Shown one piece after another: positions 34,062-45,552 of a stretch of DNA of 64,000 nt. Made by a program: the position numbers and the translations under genes. Position 1 is the stretch's first letter. The number at the start of each line of letters is the position of its first letter. Source of the stretch: Papaver somniferum (lineage: Eukaryota > Streptophyta > Magnoliopsida > Ranunculales > Papaveraceae); the NCBI RefSeq assembly GCF_003573695.1, contig NC_039359.1:136177939-136241938 (forward strand), given 5' to 3'. Below the pieces are notes generated by a model. The model searched no databases. It was not told the origin of the DNA and saw nothing but the letters and a program-made list of their open reading frames with translations.

Positions 34062-35383
34062 TTATCTTGTAGAGTCTATTCTGTGAGCGTGAGACTCTAA
34101 TAAAAGTCTTCCACTTGGGTCATGAACTGTTAGATAATCTTGTCGCATTCTAACATCACATACAACTTCTGTAGCTTGTCCTAAACTTAGAATGTTGCTT
34201 TGTAAGTTTGGGATGAAGTAGATGTTTGTGACAAGCTTCTGTTCTCCGGGCTTGCTTTGAAATAGAACTGATCCTTTCCCTTCAATTTCTACAGAAGATC
34301 CATCCCCAAACTTCACTTTTCCTTTGATTTTCTCATTGAGTTCAGAGAAATAATGTTTCTTACCAGTCATGTGGTTGATGGCTCCGTTATCTAAATACCA
34401 GATTCCTTCTTCTCCATCCTTTGATTCGTAGTTCTTTGGTATTAGTTTCCCTTCGTTTAAGAATACAACTTCGTGCATGAAAAGAGCTGTATCTGCTTCC
34501 CTTGTTTCATTCTTGTTTGCTTCTTCCATCTTTTGTATTCTTTCAGGGCATACAGAGGAGAAGTGTCCTGATTTATCACATCTGTAACAAATAATGTTTG
34601 ATTTATCCTTCTTTTCTTTCCCTTGGTTTTGATCATTCTGACTTGTTGTTCTATCTTGTGAGTTAAACCTTCCTCCCCTTCCTCGGCCTCTGTTTACTCT
34701 ACCACCTCTTCCACGACCTCTTCCTCTTGTCGCAGAGTCTTGTTGGTAAGAGTTTTTGTAAAAGAGTTTTCCTTGAGTTTCTCCATTGTTTTCTTCATCA
34801 AGGATTCTCTCTTCATATGCTTTCAATCTTCCAATTATATCTTCATAGCTAGTCTTCTTTAAATGTAAGACTTGTTCGAGAGAAGCTATGATCTGAATAT
34901 ACTTGGATCTTGGTAAACTATTGAGAAACTTCTTTACCAGTTTATCTTCATCAATGGATTGTCCAAGTGACGCAGCTTTTGAGGCCATCTCTGATAGCTT
35001 TCCTGCAAAGCTATCAATAGTATCAGTGTCTTTCATCTTCATTCTTTCAAATCAGATATTAAGGTTTGCATACGAGCTTCTTTAACTCGATCAGCTCCGA
35101 GTTTACGTGCCTTTATTGCATCCCAAATTTTCTTTGAAGTTTCATGTTCACCAACTTGTAGAACAAGACATTCTGGTATTGCTTGAAAGAGTAATCCAAT
35201 GGCAACATTGTTTTTGTCTGGGTCCAATGTACCAGGATCAATTGTTTCCCAAACTTTGTAGATTTTCATCAGTACCTTCATTCTCATGGCCCATACTGTG
35301 TAGTTTGTGGCCTTAAGGATCGGAACTTGTATTGATGGTGGCGTGAACTGTTTTGCACCCACAATGATTGTTTTGTTTTCCAT
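34062..35383 (-). pseudogene. Copia-2 gag and protease, frameshifted
   Basis: The ATG at 35383 lies 14 nt after the primer site. Gag reads TNYTVWAMRMKVLM and SKKIWDAIKA, then loses frame at about 35040 through what looks like a one-base deletion. It resumes as MKMKDTDTIDSFAGKLSEM. A Gly/Arg-rich stretch and the nucleocapsid knuckle CYRCDKSGHFSSVC follow (about 34560-34600). The protease motif is WYLDNGAINHM: the catalytic D-T/S-G-A has Asn in place of Thr/Ser. A further frame break near 34060 precedes integrase. Confidence 0.88.
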
Positions 35384-35396
35384 GGCTCAGAAACAA

Positions 35397-35408
35397 GCTC
35401 TGATACCA
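35397..35408 (-). promoter_or_regulatory. Copia-2 primer-binding site
   Basis: The minus strand reads TGGTATCAGAGC, a perfect tRNA-iMet primer site, two bases after the 5' LTR end. Confidence 0.92.
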
Positions 35409-35410
35409 AT

Positions 35411-35794
35411 TAATGGCAACTGCAAGATGAAACTTAGCTTATATAAAGACAACTCTCATTATTGATGTTTAGAAAATCTCTCAAAACTAAACAAAAGCTC
35501 TAATCTTGCTCTTATAATCAACCACAACTTTGGTGATCATATATATATAGAACTATAAATTCCTTTTCCTAGTCCTATTACCTTATTACATGTCTTTCCT
35601 TTTCTTAGAACTAGATGACTTCTAATTCCCTTAGGATTACATCAATTTCCTAATCTTGTCATTTACTACATGTATTTCCTATTCTTAGAACTAGTTGGAA
35701 CCTAATTCCCTTTAGGAATACATGTTAGGCTTTCCTTATTCTAACCAAACATGTTAGAGACTATCTTAGCCTCAATGTTGAAGTTAATCCAACA
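35411..35794 (-). repeat. Copia-2 5' LTR (right copy)
   Basis: Partner of 31060-31445, with about 15 substitutions and a shorter TA repeat. Confidence 0.92.
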
Positions 35795-35799
35795 TAAAC
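35795..35799. repeat. Copia-2 target duplication, right (TAAAC)
   Basis: Exact repeat of 31055-31059. Confidence 0.92.
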
Positions 35800-36676
35800 G
35801 TCCTAATCTAATCAGAAGCTAATAGCCATTCGCGATGAAAATCGCAAAATGTAGCTGGCCCTGATATTTCTATATATCAGCAGCATGAAGTCATTCCACG
35901 GCCAAACAAGGAATTGAGCTGCACGTGAGCCGCACAAGGGGGCATATGGACATGGCAACTTTATTATTCCACACATTTCTTTATAGTGGTTTGTCATGTG
36001 ATAACAGAGGATTCGAGAGCATTATCTTCCAAGGAACGATTCGTCATCTTCTTCATTATATGCCGTTCGCTCTGCCGATGGAGTTCAGTTTCTCCTTCTC
36101 AAAGCAGCGTCGGTACTACGGGTGCTGTTATAATCAAGCGAAAGAATTGAAGGAAGAAGAATGGGTTCTGGTGGTGATTTGAAATGGAAGTATTGGCTCG
36201 ACTTGATTTAGTGTTGGAAGAGACTGGAGTTGGTGCAGTGGCCTAAATTGCAACCGGTGGAGAAAGTCAGATTGGTGGCGAACTGCCTTAAATCCTCTTC
36301 ATTCTATTCAGCCAGCCATATGCTGTAACCAACTGCCTCGCATTAAATCTGCTTTCATTACACCAAGCGAAGTGTTAGCATACCTCTTTGTTATTAATAC
36401 AAAAGAGGAAATTTGAGCTTTGATTTGTAGGTGATCTCTAAAAACATCTACATCAATTGTCAGGATGTACGATATTACTTGGGTATCTTCCAAGTTGGAG
36501 TTGTCAAGAATATGATACCCATACTCAGCCAAATGCAAGAAGCATAAAAATTAAGCAACAATGGGAGTGAGATATCTTCACATGCAGCTGCTTCACAATC
36601 ATGAAAACGTTGGATAAGACATGCTCAGAAATATACTGTAACAGCACTCTCCTTAGATCAATATAGCACCATCATT
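35800..36676. other. Upstream region of KIB gene copy 2, displaced by Copia-2
   Basis: Non-coding duplicate of about 23093-23971. Divergence from copy 1 is highest in its first 240 bp. Confidence 0.6.
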
Positions 36677-37454
36677 CTTTATCTATTTGAACCGGCTAAC
36701 TATGCTCTGGGGTATTTTTCGGATTAGTTTTCTGAATAATAGAATGGTAATTTTTGTGTGTATCGGCGATTTATGTTATTTCAGTCGAAACCATGTCCAT
36801 AAAGGGATAGTATTGGAAATGTTCATCCAACTTCTTATTATCATGCGACTTACTAGGCATTCATATCTGACAAATTTCATAATGTAACAAAAAAACAAGT
36901 TCATCTGAGGAAGCAACTTCACACTTATTCCTGTGAATGGTCTTTTGATAACAGCTAACCCGACCACCCACAGTTTAGAATTCATATCATTTGCAAAATT
37001 AAAATCCATAAACATTGATCCATTCTAGAAATCAATCAATCTTGATTCTTCAATACACGTAAACTCATTTGTTCAAGATGAACCTCAAGATTAGCAGCAG
37101 AATACAACATCCAGAAGAAAACAAAAAGGAGCAGCAGCAATCAACATAGCATTTCTCATAATAGATTTCTGACGACGAAGATGTTCAACTGGTGTGCAAG
37201 ATGCTTCACAACTTGTTCTTGTTTCACATCTCCAGTAAAAAAATACAGTAATAAAAACAGAACAGAAAGGAACTCTTGATAAGAATGGTAAGGTTAGTGA
37301 CACGAGCATTACTTGGATTCTTTACAAATTTGCGAATAACATGCCAATCCAAAAATAAGGTTTCAACAAGTAATTGACAAGCGGTTCTACATCTTTGAAA
37401 CAGTATAAACAATTATCATCCCATACATTCATTGCTCTTCCAGTCTATGTTTAA
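36677..37454. other. 3' flank of the six-exon gene; no separate gene seen
   Basis: Non-coding DNA between the duplication edge and the stop codon at 37455. Part of it is probably the 3' UTR of the minus-strand gene. Short frames here show no domain. Confidence 0.5.
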
Positions 37455-39420
37455 CTATATCAAGGACCTGTACTTTCTAGGATCGTCAGCACGACAGCGG
37501 TGACACTTCCCTGTCCGTCCCCAGGGTGCATATGCATAACCTTTGGTGCCATCATCAACAGCAGCATCAGCAACAGCCAATTGCTGGTCCTCCTCGTCCA
37601 TCTCACCTGCTTCCGCACGAACATAAATTATTATAACACATGAAGCATCTAATTCAAAAATGAGCTGTTACCATTAGTAGCTTGTCTTGTGATAACATTT
37701 AAAGAACAAAAAAAAAATACTGGAACCAAACTTTGTACACAAATCTAATACAGCATCAAGACTAAAAGCAATATGAGCATACCATTATTGCCTGGTAAAT
37801 GCTCAGCCGCATCTTTCTCCGCACCTTGAACTAGTGTAGCCTGAAGATTCCTGGAGTGGAAGGGGGAACATGCAAAATATATTAGACTGATGCCAATCTC
37901 TATGATACTCTATAGACTAAAAGGTATAAACACAGTGCTCTCTTTTGCTTGCACTACTAGCAGCAAAGCGTGCGACCAAATTTCTCCTGATGCAGCAATA
38001 TCAAAACCAGGCTCATTCTCACTAGAAACTGAAGTTACTCCCTAGGCAGCTGGAGAGCTTCTTCCTAGACCTCTTTGCTGAGCCAGCACTGGATTCCAAC
38101 TACCTCTCCAACAACTAATTGAAAGTTCATATGTTTACCAGCCATATATTCACCAGCATACAATCAAGTAACTTCGAGGCTCATAGATACAGTTCATACA
38201 TATCGATTAGTCATTATAACGTATCAACCAGTAATATGAGAGACATAGTTAAACCAGTCAGACCAAAATTTGCAGTAATCCAACAAAACAACAACCAATG
38301 CAATCAAAGGGAATAACTACTGTTGTGTGTAGAATTAGACGTATAATAAAGAAGAAGTGGATATATCACCTTATTTGATTATAAGAACCGAGAATTGAGA
38401 AAAACGGATCAATCTGATTATTCAAGTAGCCTCTGCATTTACAAGAACAGGTTACTTAGCAACTTCAACCAACAGATTCATCATGTAAATCAAACATGGA
38501 ACGATAGAGAAGAAGCAGTAATAATTCATACTCAGCGAGGTCTCCTAGTCCTGGTGGTTTTGAGGTAGTAAGGTTTACTGGTTGATTCTCCAGAGCTTTC
38601 ATTGCTGAGTTAATGTTTGAAACCTCATCTCCACTAAAATCCGATTTGGACTGAAGGTTTTAAACACAAACAATTACAAATTACTGAATATTTTTTTCTA
38701 AAATCACAAAAAGAAACTTGAAAGGTTAAAATCAAACCTCGAAGGCTTGAACCAAGAATTTGGTTGCAACTAAAACTTCAAGTGCTTTCACTTCTTGGAA
38801 TGCGATTTCCTTGCTGTTACTGGATTTAACATCTTTAACCTGGGAAGATCTTCTAACCATCATCGATTCCAGATGTTTGATTATCCTCCGGAACCCTCTT
38901 GGTTCGGAATCCGATTCTTCTGGAATTGCAATTCAAGATTATGAAAACAGACCTTAAAAAACTTAGAAAAGAGACAATCAAATAAATGGAAATTCGTTTA
39001 TTCGATCACCTTCTTCGTCATCCAGAGTTTGTTCCAACTTCTTGAGAGAATCTCGAATTTCACATCGGATCTTCTTTTGATCATGATGTACTTTTGCTGC
39101 TTCAGCCTCGAGATATTGCAGTATCTCTGGCTTCATTCCTTGTTCCGTTACTTATGAAATTGAACAAGAAGATGCTTCAAGAATCATCTCAAAAGAAACA
39201 AAACTATGAAGAAATAAAAAATCAAGAAAGTAATTGAGATCTCACCTCCATCCTCAACATTACTCAGTTCACCTTCATCCTCATCATCACTCAGTCCAAG
39301 AAAATTGATAAAACCTTCTGCTCCTTCTTCATCATCACTCCCTTGAAAGAATTTTCTTAGTAATTCTCGAGCAGCGCCTACAGTTCTCTGTTGATCAGCG
39401 AATCCTCCTTTATCCGCCAT
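37455..39420 (-). CDS. Uncharacterised acidic six-exon protein
   Basis: Exons 39420-39246, 39150-39010, 38919-38738, 38650-38532, 37850-37783 and 37606-37455 give 837 nt, or 278 residues. Every junction has GT-AG ends and keeps frame. The N-terminus MADKGGFADQQRTVGAAREL precedes two acidic clusters (GSDDEEG, LSDDEDEGE). A charged probable helix EAEAAKVHHDQKKIRCEIRD follows near residues 75-95. The C-terminal end has TGKCHRCRADDPRKYR with a single CxxC pair. No signal peptide or membrane segment is seen. I do not recognise the family. Intact frames over six exons argue for a real gene. Splice sites are read by eye, and the 38532 donor is the least certain. Confidence 0.72.
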
Positions 39421-39540
39421 TAATGGCTCCAAGAAATTGTTTTCCCGCTCTCTCTTCCTCTCTCTGCTTTCTCTGTAATTCTTTCTCTCTCCTCTGTAAA
39501 ACCGACTTGGAAATGGTGTGAAATGAGGAGACTACAGTCC
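39421..39540 (-). promoter_or_regulatory. GA-rich 5' leader of the six-exon gene
   Basis: On the minus strand this reads as GA-rich text (GAGAGAGGAAGAGAGAG and similar) just before the ATG at 39420, typical of plant 5' UTR and core promoter regions. No clear TATA box was identified. Confidence 0.45.
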
Positions 39541-41875
39541 AAACTGTTTGTTATGTACGGAATCGGGAGATGATATTTCCAACCCACGTTTTCTACGGGT
39601 TTCCTTTGACCCTCCAGGCTACGCCGAGTTACTTTTGCATATCGTATGGAAGTGATTTTTGTTCTTTTTTTCGTGACCGGAAAATGTGATGGTTTAGAGA
39701 AAGGTTTCATATGAAACTAGAGCACAAATGCCAACAATGCCGCGGTTTTTTTGAAATAAAAAATTTCGGCAGGTTTAAGAAAAACTCTTAACTTTTCGAA
39801 AAGAATCGGGAAAATGTAACTTGTATCGACCCAATATTAAACTCTAACCCTCATATGAAATTTTGTAAGGGACGTTTGGATGTGTACTTAGAAGTTGCCT
39901 TTCGACTTCTAGAAATCATCTTCGGTATCAAATTTTGAAACGACTTTTCGAAACAAAAAAATTAATTTTTTTGACTTCTGAATCTGAAAGTACTTCTACT
40001 TCTAATATCCAATCGCGTTATTTTTAACCACTTCCTAGGTTTTAAAGAAACGATTTCCATGGACTGGTAGTACTTATATGAGCTGTGAGAAAAAGTAGCT
40101 TTTTTGATAAAAATTAAACAAATTTCAGCCACAGTCGTTATATTGGGTGGTAGTTTTGTAAGAAAACAGGGCTCTCTTATCGAGTATAAGAACCACTGTA
40201 GAAGCGACTACTTTCTATAGCCCCAGTTCCAGACGACAATACCAATACATACCTTTTCATTCTCCCGTTTCTTAACTCATTCACAACACACGAGATCCCC
40301 TTCTTCTTCATCCACAGATCATGTCCCCAAATCATAAACTCTTTACTTTCATCACCACCGACAACTCAATCTTAACAAGTTTTATTATTATTTTGTTCCC
40401 TTAATCAAATTCAACAAAAACTCCAAGAACCCTAGATTCAAAATCCAGTTCGTTTCTCAATAATTAGAAATCAAAGTTAGAAATTGAAGACGAATCTCAC
40501 TCTCATATCAAAGATCGAAACTTACTGTCCCAAATCATAGCTTCGTCGTAACCCCTATCTCAAAATCAAAACGCATGTATCAATAGAAATCTAAAGAAAA
40601 CTTTGTAACCCTAGATTAGTTTTCTGCTCCTGAAATCATCAGGTATTATCAATCTTGTCCTTGTTTTCTAAATGTGATAGAATTTTAGTATCATTAATGA
40701 TTTAATTTCTCTTCATCTTCTCTCGATTTTGCAGAATGATGTTTCCTTATGTATTTTTCCCTGAAAAAAAGTCTTCAAGTGGGTTGAAGATCTCTTCAAA
40801 AACCCTTCACTTTATTTGATGGTTCGAGTCTGTTTTTAGTATTTGAAAACCTTGATATTTTTTGTTTTATTGAAGCTTTGAGTGCTTATGATCGAACAAA
40901 TCTTGTTGGTACTCGTAAGGTAGTACTTGTTGTATATTTGATTAAAGAATTTTGATTATATTTCCTGATTTTTTTTCCTGCAGGATAAGCTAATGTCAAG
41001 TCCATCCCCTTTTAACATATGTTAGTAAAGGTGTTGAAGCTTTGCAAGAGATTTAGGTTTATTTTAATTTTTAATTTGTGTTCGTATTTGTAGTAATCTC
41101 AATTTCTCTTTATCAATTTTGAATATTTTTCGTTTTATGTTTTAGTTTGGGATTTGTTTAAATTGTATGTCCCTAACTTGGTGAACATCATTAATGTTAT
41201 AAGGTTGTTTAGCTTTATAGAGTTTCAATTTTGCTCATCTTAATTCTTTAGAGACACTACATGTTTGTTTAAATGTCATGCCCAAGTTCTTCACAGCATC
41301 AAAGGAGACCAATGTTTTTTGTTGTCCTTAGTGTGCAGATGGTGAACGTTCTGTATTGAGTTATGATTCACTTATAATGCTTCAATATTTGCTTTTATAT
41401 GATCACCTAGACTGTATAGGATTTATTAGACTCTAAGTTCGAACTCTTCATGACATGGTTACTAGGAGAATATGTGCTCATATGCAGTTTTGCTAACATA
41501 TGTTTTCAGTTTTATGAGGATATGATGGTCAGGGATTTAAATTCATTTACGTAATGATGTGCAGGAGAACAAGAAGTTGAAGAGGAAGAAAAAATGGCTG
41601 CAGCTTACAGCGTAACTGGTAAAGGGCTTGCACTAATTCGTTTTATTTATTTTGCTGGATTCAAATATCATACCATGTCTGCCTTAAGTCATTTAACTGT
41701 GTCTTTTCTTTTTTTGTGAAGATGGTGAACCCTTGAGCTTACTGCTACTAGTCACTATGAGGTTCAATTAGTCTCCCCTAAAATTTGGAAAATCTAGCAG
41801 TTGAATTTGTTGTGTGTAAGTGCATTAGTGATTTTTAGGTTTGTAAGTTATTAAAGAGTGAATGGTTTTTTGAAG
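39541..41875. other. Intergenic or 5' region of the NOC2-like relic
   Basis: No complete gene. 40240-41620 looks like a plant 5' UTR and intron landscape. A possible exon at about 41568-41611 reads EQEVEEEEKMAAAYSVT before GTAAAG. 39840-40200 is repeat-like A+T-rich DNA without terminal motifs that I could define. Confidence 0.4.
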
Positions 41876-43772
41876 ATGAGGGAAATGATAGGCCTTTACA
41901 GGCGCAGAACAAGGAACTTCGTTTGGAACTTTCCAAGCAAAAGAAGAAATTGGACCGCCTGATCGAAAAGGTAATGGTGCATTACTGTAAATAACTGCAA
42001 CGAGTAACTTTACGAGTAGTGTGAGTTTGTTTGAGAATATGAAACCTATCAATAATGATAATATTTGATGCTTTTGCTGTAATTGTGAAATTAGAGCAAA
42101 GTAGTGAAAATAAGATAAGTGTGAGTAGGTTTTATATGTAAAAAATATTGAAGGGAATGTTTCATGTGGCAACAACCAAAAATTAGAACTGAGTATGTTA
42201 GGACTTGTAATATATGAGTGCTTGAGTAAAAAATCACCCTAAAATGGAATGGAAATGATTTGGCATTCATTGACTAACAAGTACAAGGGAGTTGATATTG
42301 GATAGGGTTCGTAGACGCATTGAATTCAGTAGATTATGGTGATTAGATATTATTTCTGGACTAAGTGTTCCTTAAAGCTGCAATATATTATTAATCCTTG
42401 TCACTGCCAGTATAATTGTTATGAACCTTAATGTGGTATTTGCACCCTAGAGTTTGTATTGGTAGTTGGTATGCTATAAGTTAATATTCTAGTCTACAAT
42501 CTGTATAATTGTTGATGTATGTGGGATTCTGTCTGATGCACTACGTATCCACTATGGTATTTCCATCAGCTTATCTCTTGGAGCATTGTCGATTTGGTTA
42601 TCCTGTTGGTTTGAGAATTATGTGAGTAAAAACTAAGGAGTATCTAATGTTCATCTTTGGGCCTCAGATAAATGGTCGTCCCAATATCTAGAAATTGATG
42701 TAGATTTTGTTGGCAACCAACTGACCTAGTAGGACATTGTAAGATTCATATAACATCAGTGTTTGCTATAGTAGTTAAAATTTCAGTAACTTTATTTTCA
42801 TTTTCGATTTTAAATACTGGATTTAGATGTACATATATTGAATATCTTTGTTTCTTGACATTTATTGTTTGCTCACTTGTGCATCTAGGAATCTGTTTGA
42901 CTGCGGAGGCTCATTATTTCCTGCAGTGCTGGTTCTCACGTGTCTGTTTCAGCCTATTGATGTTTGATTTCCGTGTTTTTTTTTTATTCAGTATCCAGAA
43001 TTTGCAGAATTTTTGGAAGCTCGTGCTGATGAACTTGAGCAAGATAGTGATTATAGTGTAAGTTGTTTGAGCTTCATACCTTCTTTGTATTGTGCTAATC
43101 TTAGAGTTATTTGGAATGAGAATTTTACCAAAACTTTTTTATAATAAATTGTCGGGGTTATATGTAATCTGTTACTTGTTTTTCTTCACCAGCGAGAGTT
43201 ATGAAATCTGTATTGTCCTCATTATAGTTTTTTTTCCAATATTTTTGGGTTTGATTGTTGCAGGATTCTGATGAAGAAGCCGAAACTAGTGACCAGGATA
43301 TGGTGGAAGCTGATTCCAGCATTGGAAATCCTTTGACTACTGCAATAATTGATTCCTGGTGTCGACTGATTGTAGAGGAAAGGAACTTGTCTGTTCTTCC
43401 TAATCTGTTGAATGCATACCGAGCTTCCTGTCAATATGGATCTGGTGATGCCATTGATGCGATCTCACAGAGAATTCAAAGTAGCAAGATATTTGTTAAG
43501 ATAGTGAAATTTACCCTTCGTGAAGCCGATAACATATTTCGAACACATTTAGAAATCCCGGGTTTGACTGCGAGAAGCATACTGTTCTGGGGTTAAAAAA
43601 AACTCAAAAATGGAAAGACTCAGAGCCTTTGATTCAGTCTTATCTGAGTAGTACAATTATCTTTCTCAACCACGTTACTGACTCTGATATACTTGCATTC
43701 GCTCTAACCCGTCTAAGATCTTCGACCATATTCTTTGCTGCATTTCCGTCACTAATGAAGAAACTCATCAAG
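41876..43772 (+). pseudogene. NOC2-like nucleolar complex protein, truncated relic
   Basis: Three exons are readable: about 41876-41970 (QAQNKELRLELSKQKKKLDRL), 42992-43057 (YPEFAEFLEARADELEQ) and 43264-43772. The last begins with an acidic stretch and continues with TTAIIDSWCRLIVEERNLSV, LPNLLNAYRASCQYGSGDA, SYLSSTIIFLNHVTDSDILAF and RSSTIFFAAFPSLMKKLIK. This matches the plant NOC2/REBELOTE family, which acts in 60S pre-ribosome maturation in the nucleolus. A frameshift near 43590 creates a stop, and the C-terminal half of the family domain is not found downstream. Confidence 0.78.
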
Positions 43773-44511
43773 GTACTACTGTGGTTCTGTTTTCTTGGTT
43801 ATTTAATTGTTAAAACTTACTATGGTTCTGTTTTCTAATCACCGATGGATGAGAATCTACAAAACTAGTTGTGGATTGTAATGCTAAGAGGGACCTCTTG
43901 GAAACTCAGGAAGGAAATGATCCATGGTGGTTAGCTCCAAAGTGGAACTTATCCAATTTCTCAAATCTCTTGGGTACCTATCTTTGGTTTTAATTCTCTC
44001 ATATTACTTGGTATAGATGGTACGGTCTTGCGGGTTAAACATACTAAACTGTTTATGAGATTGTTGAAGTTTTTGGTTGTTAGGTTTGTAAATGAGACTC
44101 ACGTTTAACATTGTTCTTAGTATTGAAATTTTCACATTTTAAACTTGGGTGATTTTAATGATTGAATTTGTACATTGAATCCATATTTCAATATGAATCT
44201 TTACTTGGTTTCCTTTTTAATTTTAGTTTTGCTGTCACTTCTGATTCCAGCTTAGATTTAGTTGAACCAGATTAGAATCAGCAGAATCAAATCCTTTTTT
44301 TTAATTATATATAATAAAAATAAACAACTGTGGTCATCAGTTTTAAAGTATATAACTGCCGGCAGAAGTGGTTTTTTGAAATAATTGCACGTTTGTGAGA
44401 CACAATCGTTTCGGAAAAACCACTTCAATATTAGAGCTGATGAACAAAGTCGTTTTTAGTGATATTACCTCATGTCTAGACAGTTGTTTAACTTCCATTT
44501 TCCACTAGTGT
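43773..44511. other. No gene seen
   Basis: A+T-rich DNA after the last NOC2-like exon. No further NOC2 exon could be read before the truncated LTR of element E at 44512. Confidence 0.5.
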
Positions 44512-45552
44512 AACAGACTAATCTAGCGTGCACTCCAAACCAATCTAAGAATCAATCATGAACCCTAGATATAATGAAAACAAACGATGGTGATTAAAAC
44601 TTCAAATAGACTTATATAATAATAAAGCTTCACGCTAGAACATTGAATTCATCCTTAACCGATAGAAATTAGTTACACATAGATTTACTAAAACCCAAAA
44701 AAATATAAGAAGAAAGAAGAAGAAAATAGCCTGGTTTCCCCCTAAAGGGGTAAACCCTAAAATATGGATTAAGAACCTCTCTCCACTCTTTTTATTTTTC
44801 TCCCTCTCTAAAGTTGTATTCTCTTCTGTGTAGGGATGCTTTATATAGTGGTGTGATAGCCACGTATGATCCACAAAATCCGCATGAGATAAACATTGTA
44901 AGTCGGCTGAGAACAATTCTCGTGGGAGAAATCAAGTGGTACTGAATCGGTATGACATGAAGCATTTTAATATAGTGCAGCCTACTCGGGATTGGCTGTG
45001 GACTTCAAGGGACACCATGTACTTCAGTGTGTCTGCTTTCAAGGTTGAGTACACATCAGCTTAATGTATTATAGGCTTCACCGTAATTCTTCTTTCATGC
45101 GTGTTTCTTATCAATTGCCACATAAGAAACATTTCATTCTGATCTTAAAATCTTGTATCCATATCTGTGATCACCTCCGTATCTTCTCCACTGGTTTCTC
45201 GGTCAAGAGACTCAGCCCAACTTCATCCAAATCCAGCAGGGTCATATCCATCAGTTTCTTCTCAAACTCTTTGTTTACGGTCCGTGTTTTGAAAGATACA
45301 ACAAAACTAGCAGCACCTTCATGCTCCTTTTGAACTTCTCTATCAGTCACCATTGATCATCATGATCAATGCCTTATCGAGCTCGTAACCGCAAAACCCA
45401 TCTCTCATCATGAACTCGTCACCATTGCCATGAATGGCAGCAACCAAGACATCATCTAAACTCGAGTCTTGTCCATCATCGTTTTTCTTCCCTGTGTCTT
45501 GGATGCAACCACAGTCTTCATAACCCCTTTCTGATAAAATCAACATCTCAAA
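44512..45552 (-). repeat. Element E partial 3' LTR
   Basis: It aligns at about 96% with 47163-48200. It lacks the LTR start and about 600 bp of the LTR end. A TATA box (44840-44847 on the plus strand as TTTATATA) is retained. Confidence 0.8.

Larger units (their letters stand above)
31060..35794 (-). mobile_element. Copia-2: Ty1/copia element with deleted integrase core
   Basis: A 4735-bp element on the minus strand, with LTRs of 386 and 384 bp, TAAAC target duplications, a tRNA-Met primer site at 35397-35408 and a polypurine tract at about 31446-31460. Copy 1 of the segmental duplication supplies the empty site. The LTRs differ at about 15 sites (about 96% identity). Gag, protease, reverse transcriptase and RNase H are readable, but frameshifts, stops and a roughly 100-residue loss in integrase make it defective. 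Confidence 0.95.
27342..36676. repeat. Segmental duplication, copy 2 with Copia-2 inserted
   Basis: It matches 19387-23971, with the 4735-bp Copia-2 element and its 5-bp duplication inserted at 31060. The left edge carries a few filler bases (TTATA) at the junction with 26374-27336. Confidence 0.92.

Noticed and set aside
39840..40200. Possible MITE upstream of the NOC2-like relic
   Set aside because: No terminal inverted repeat or target duplication could be defined by eye.
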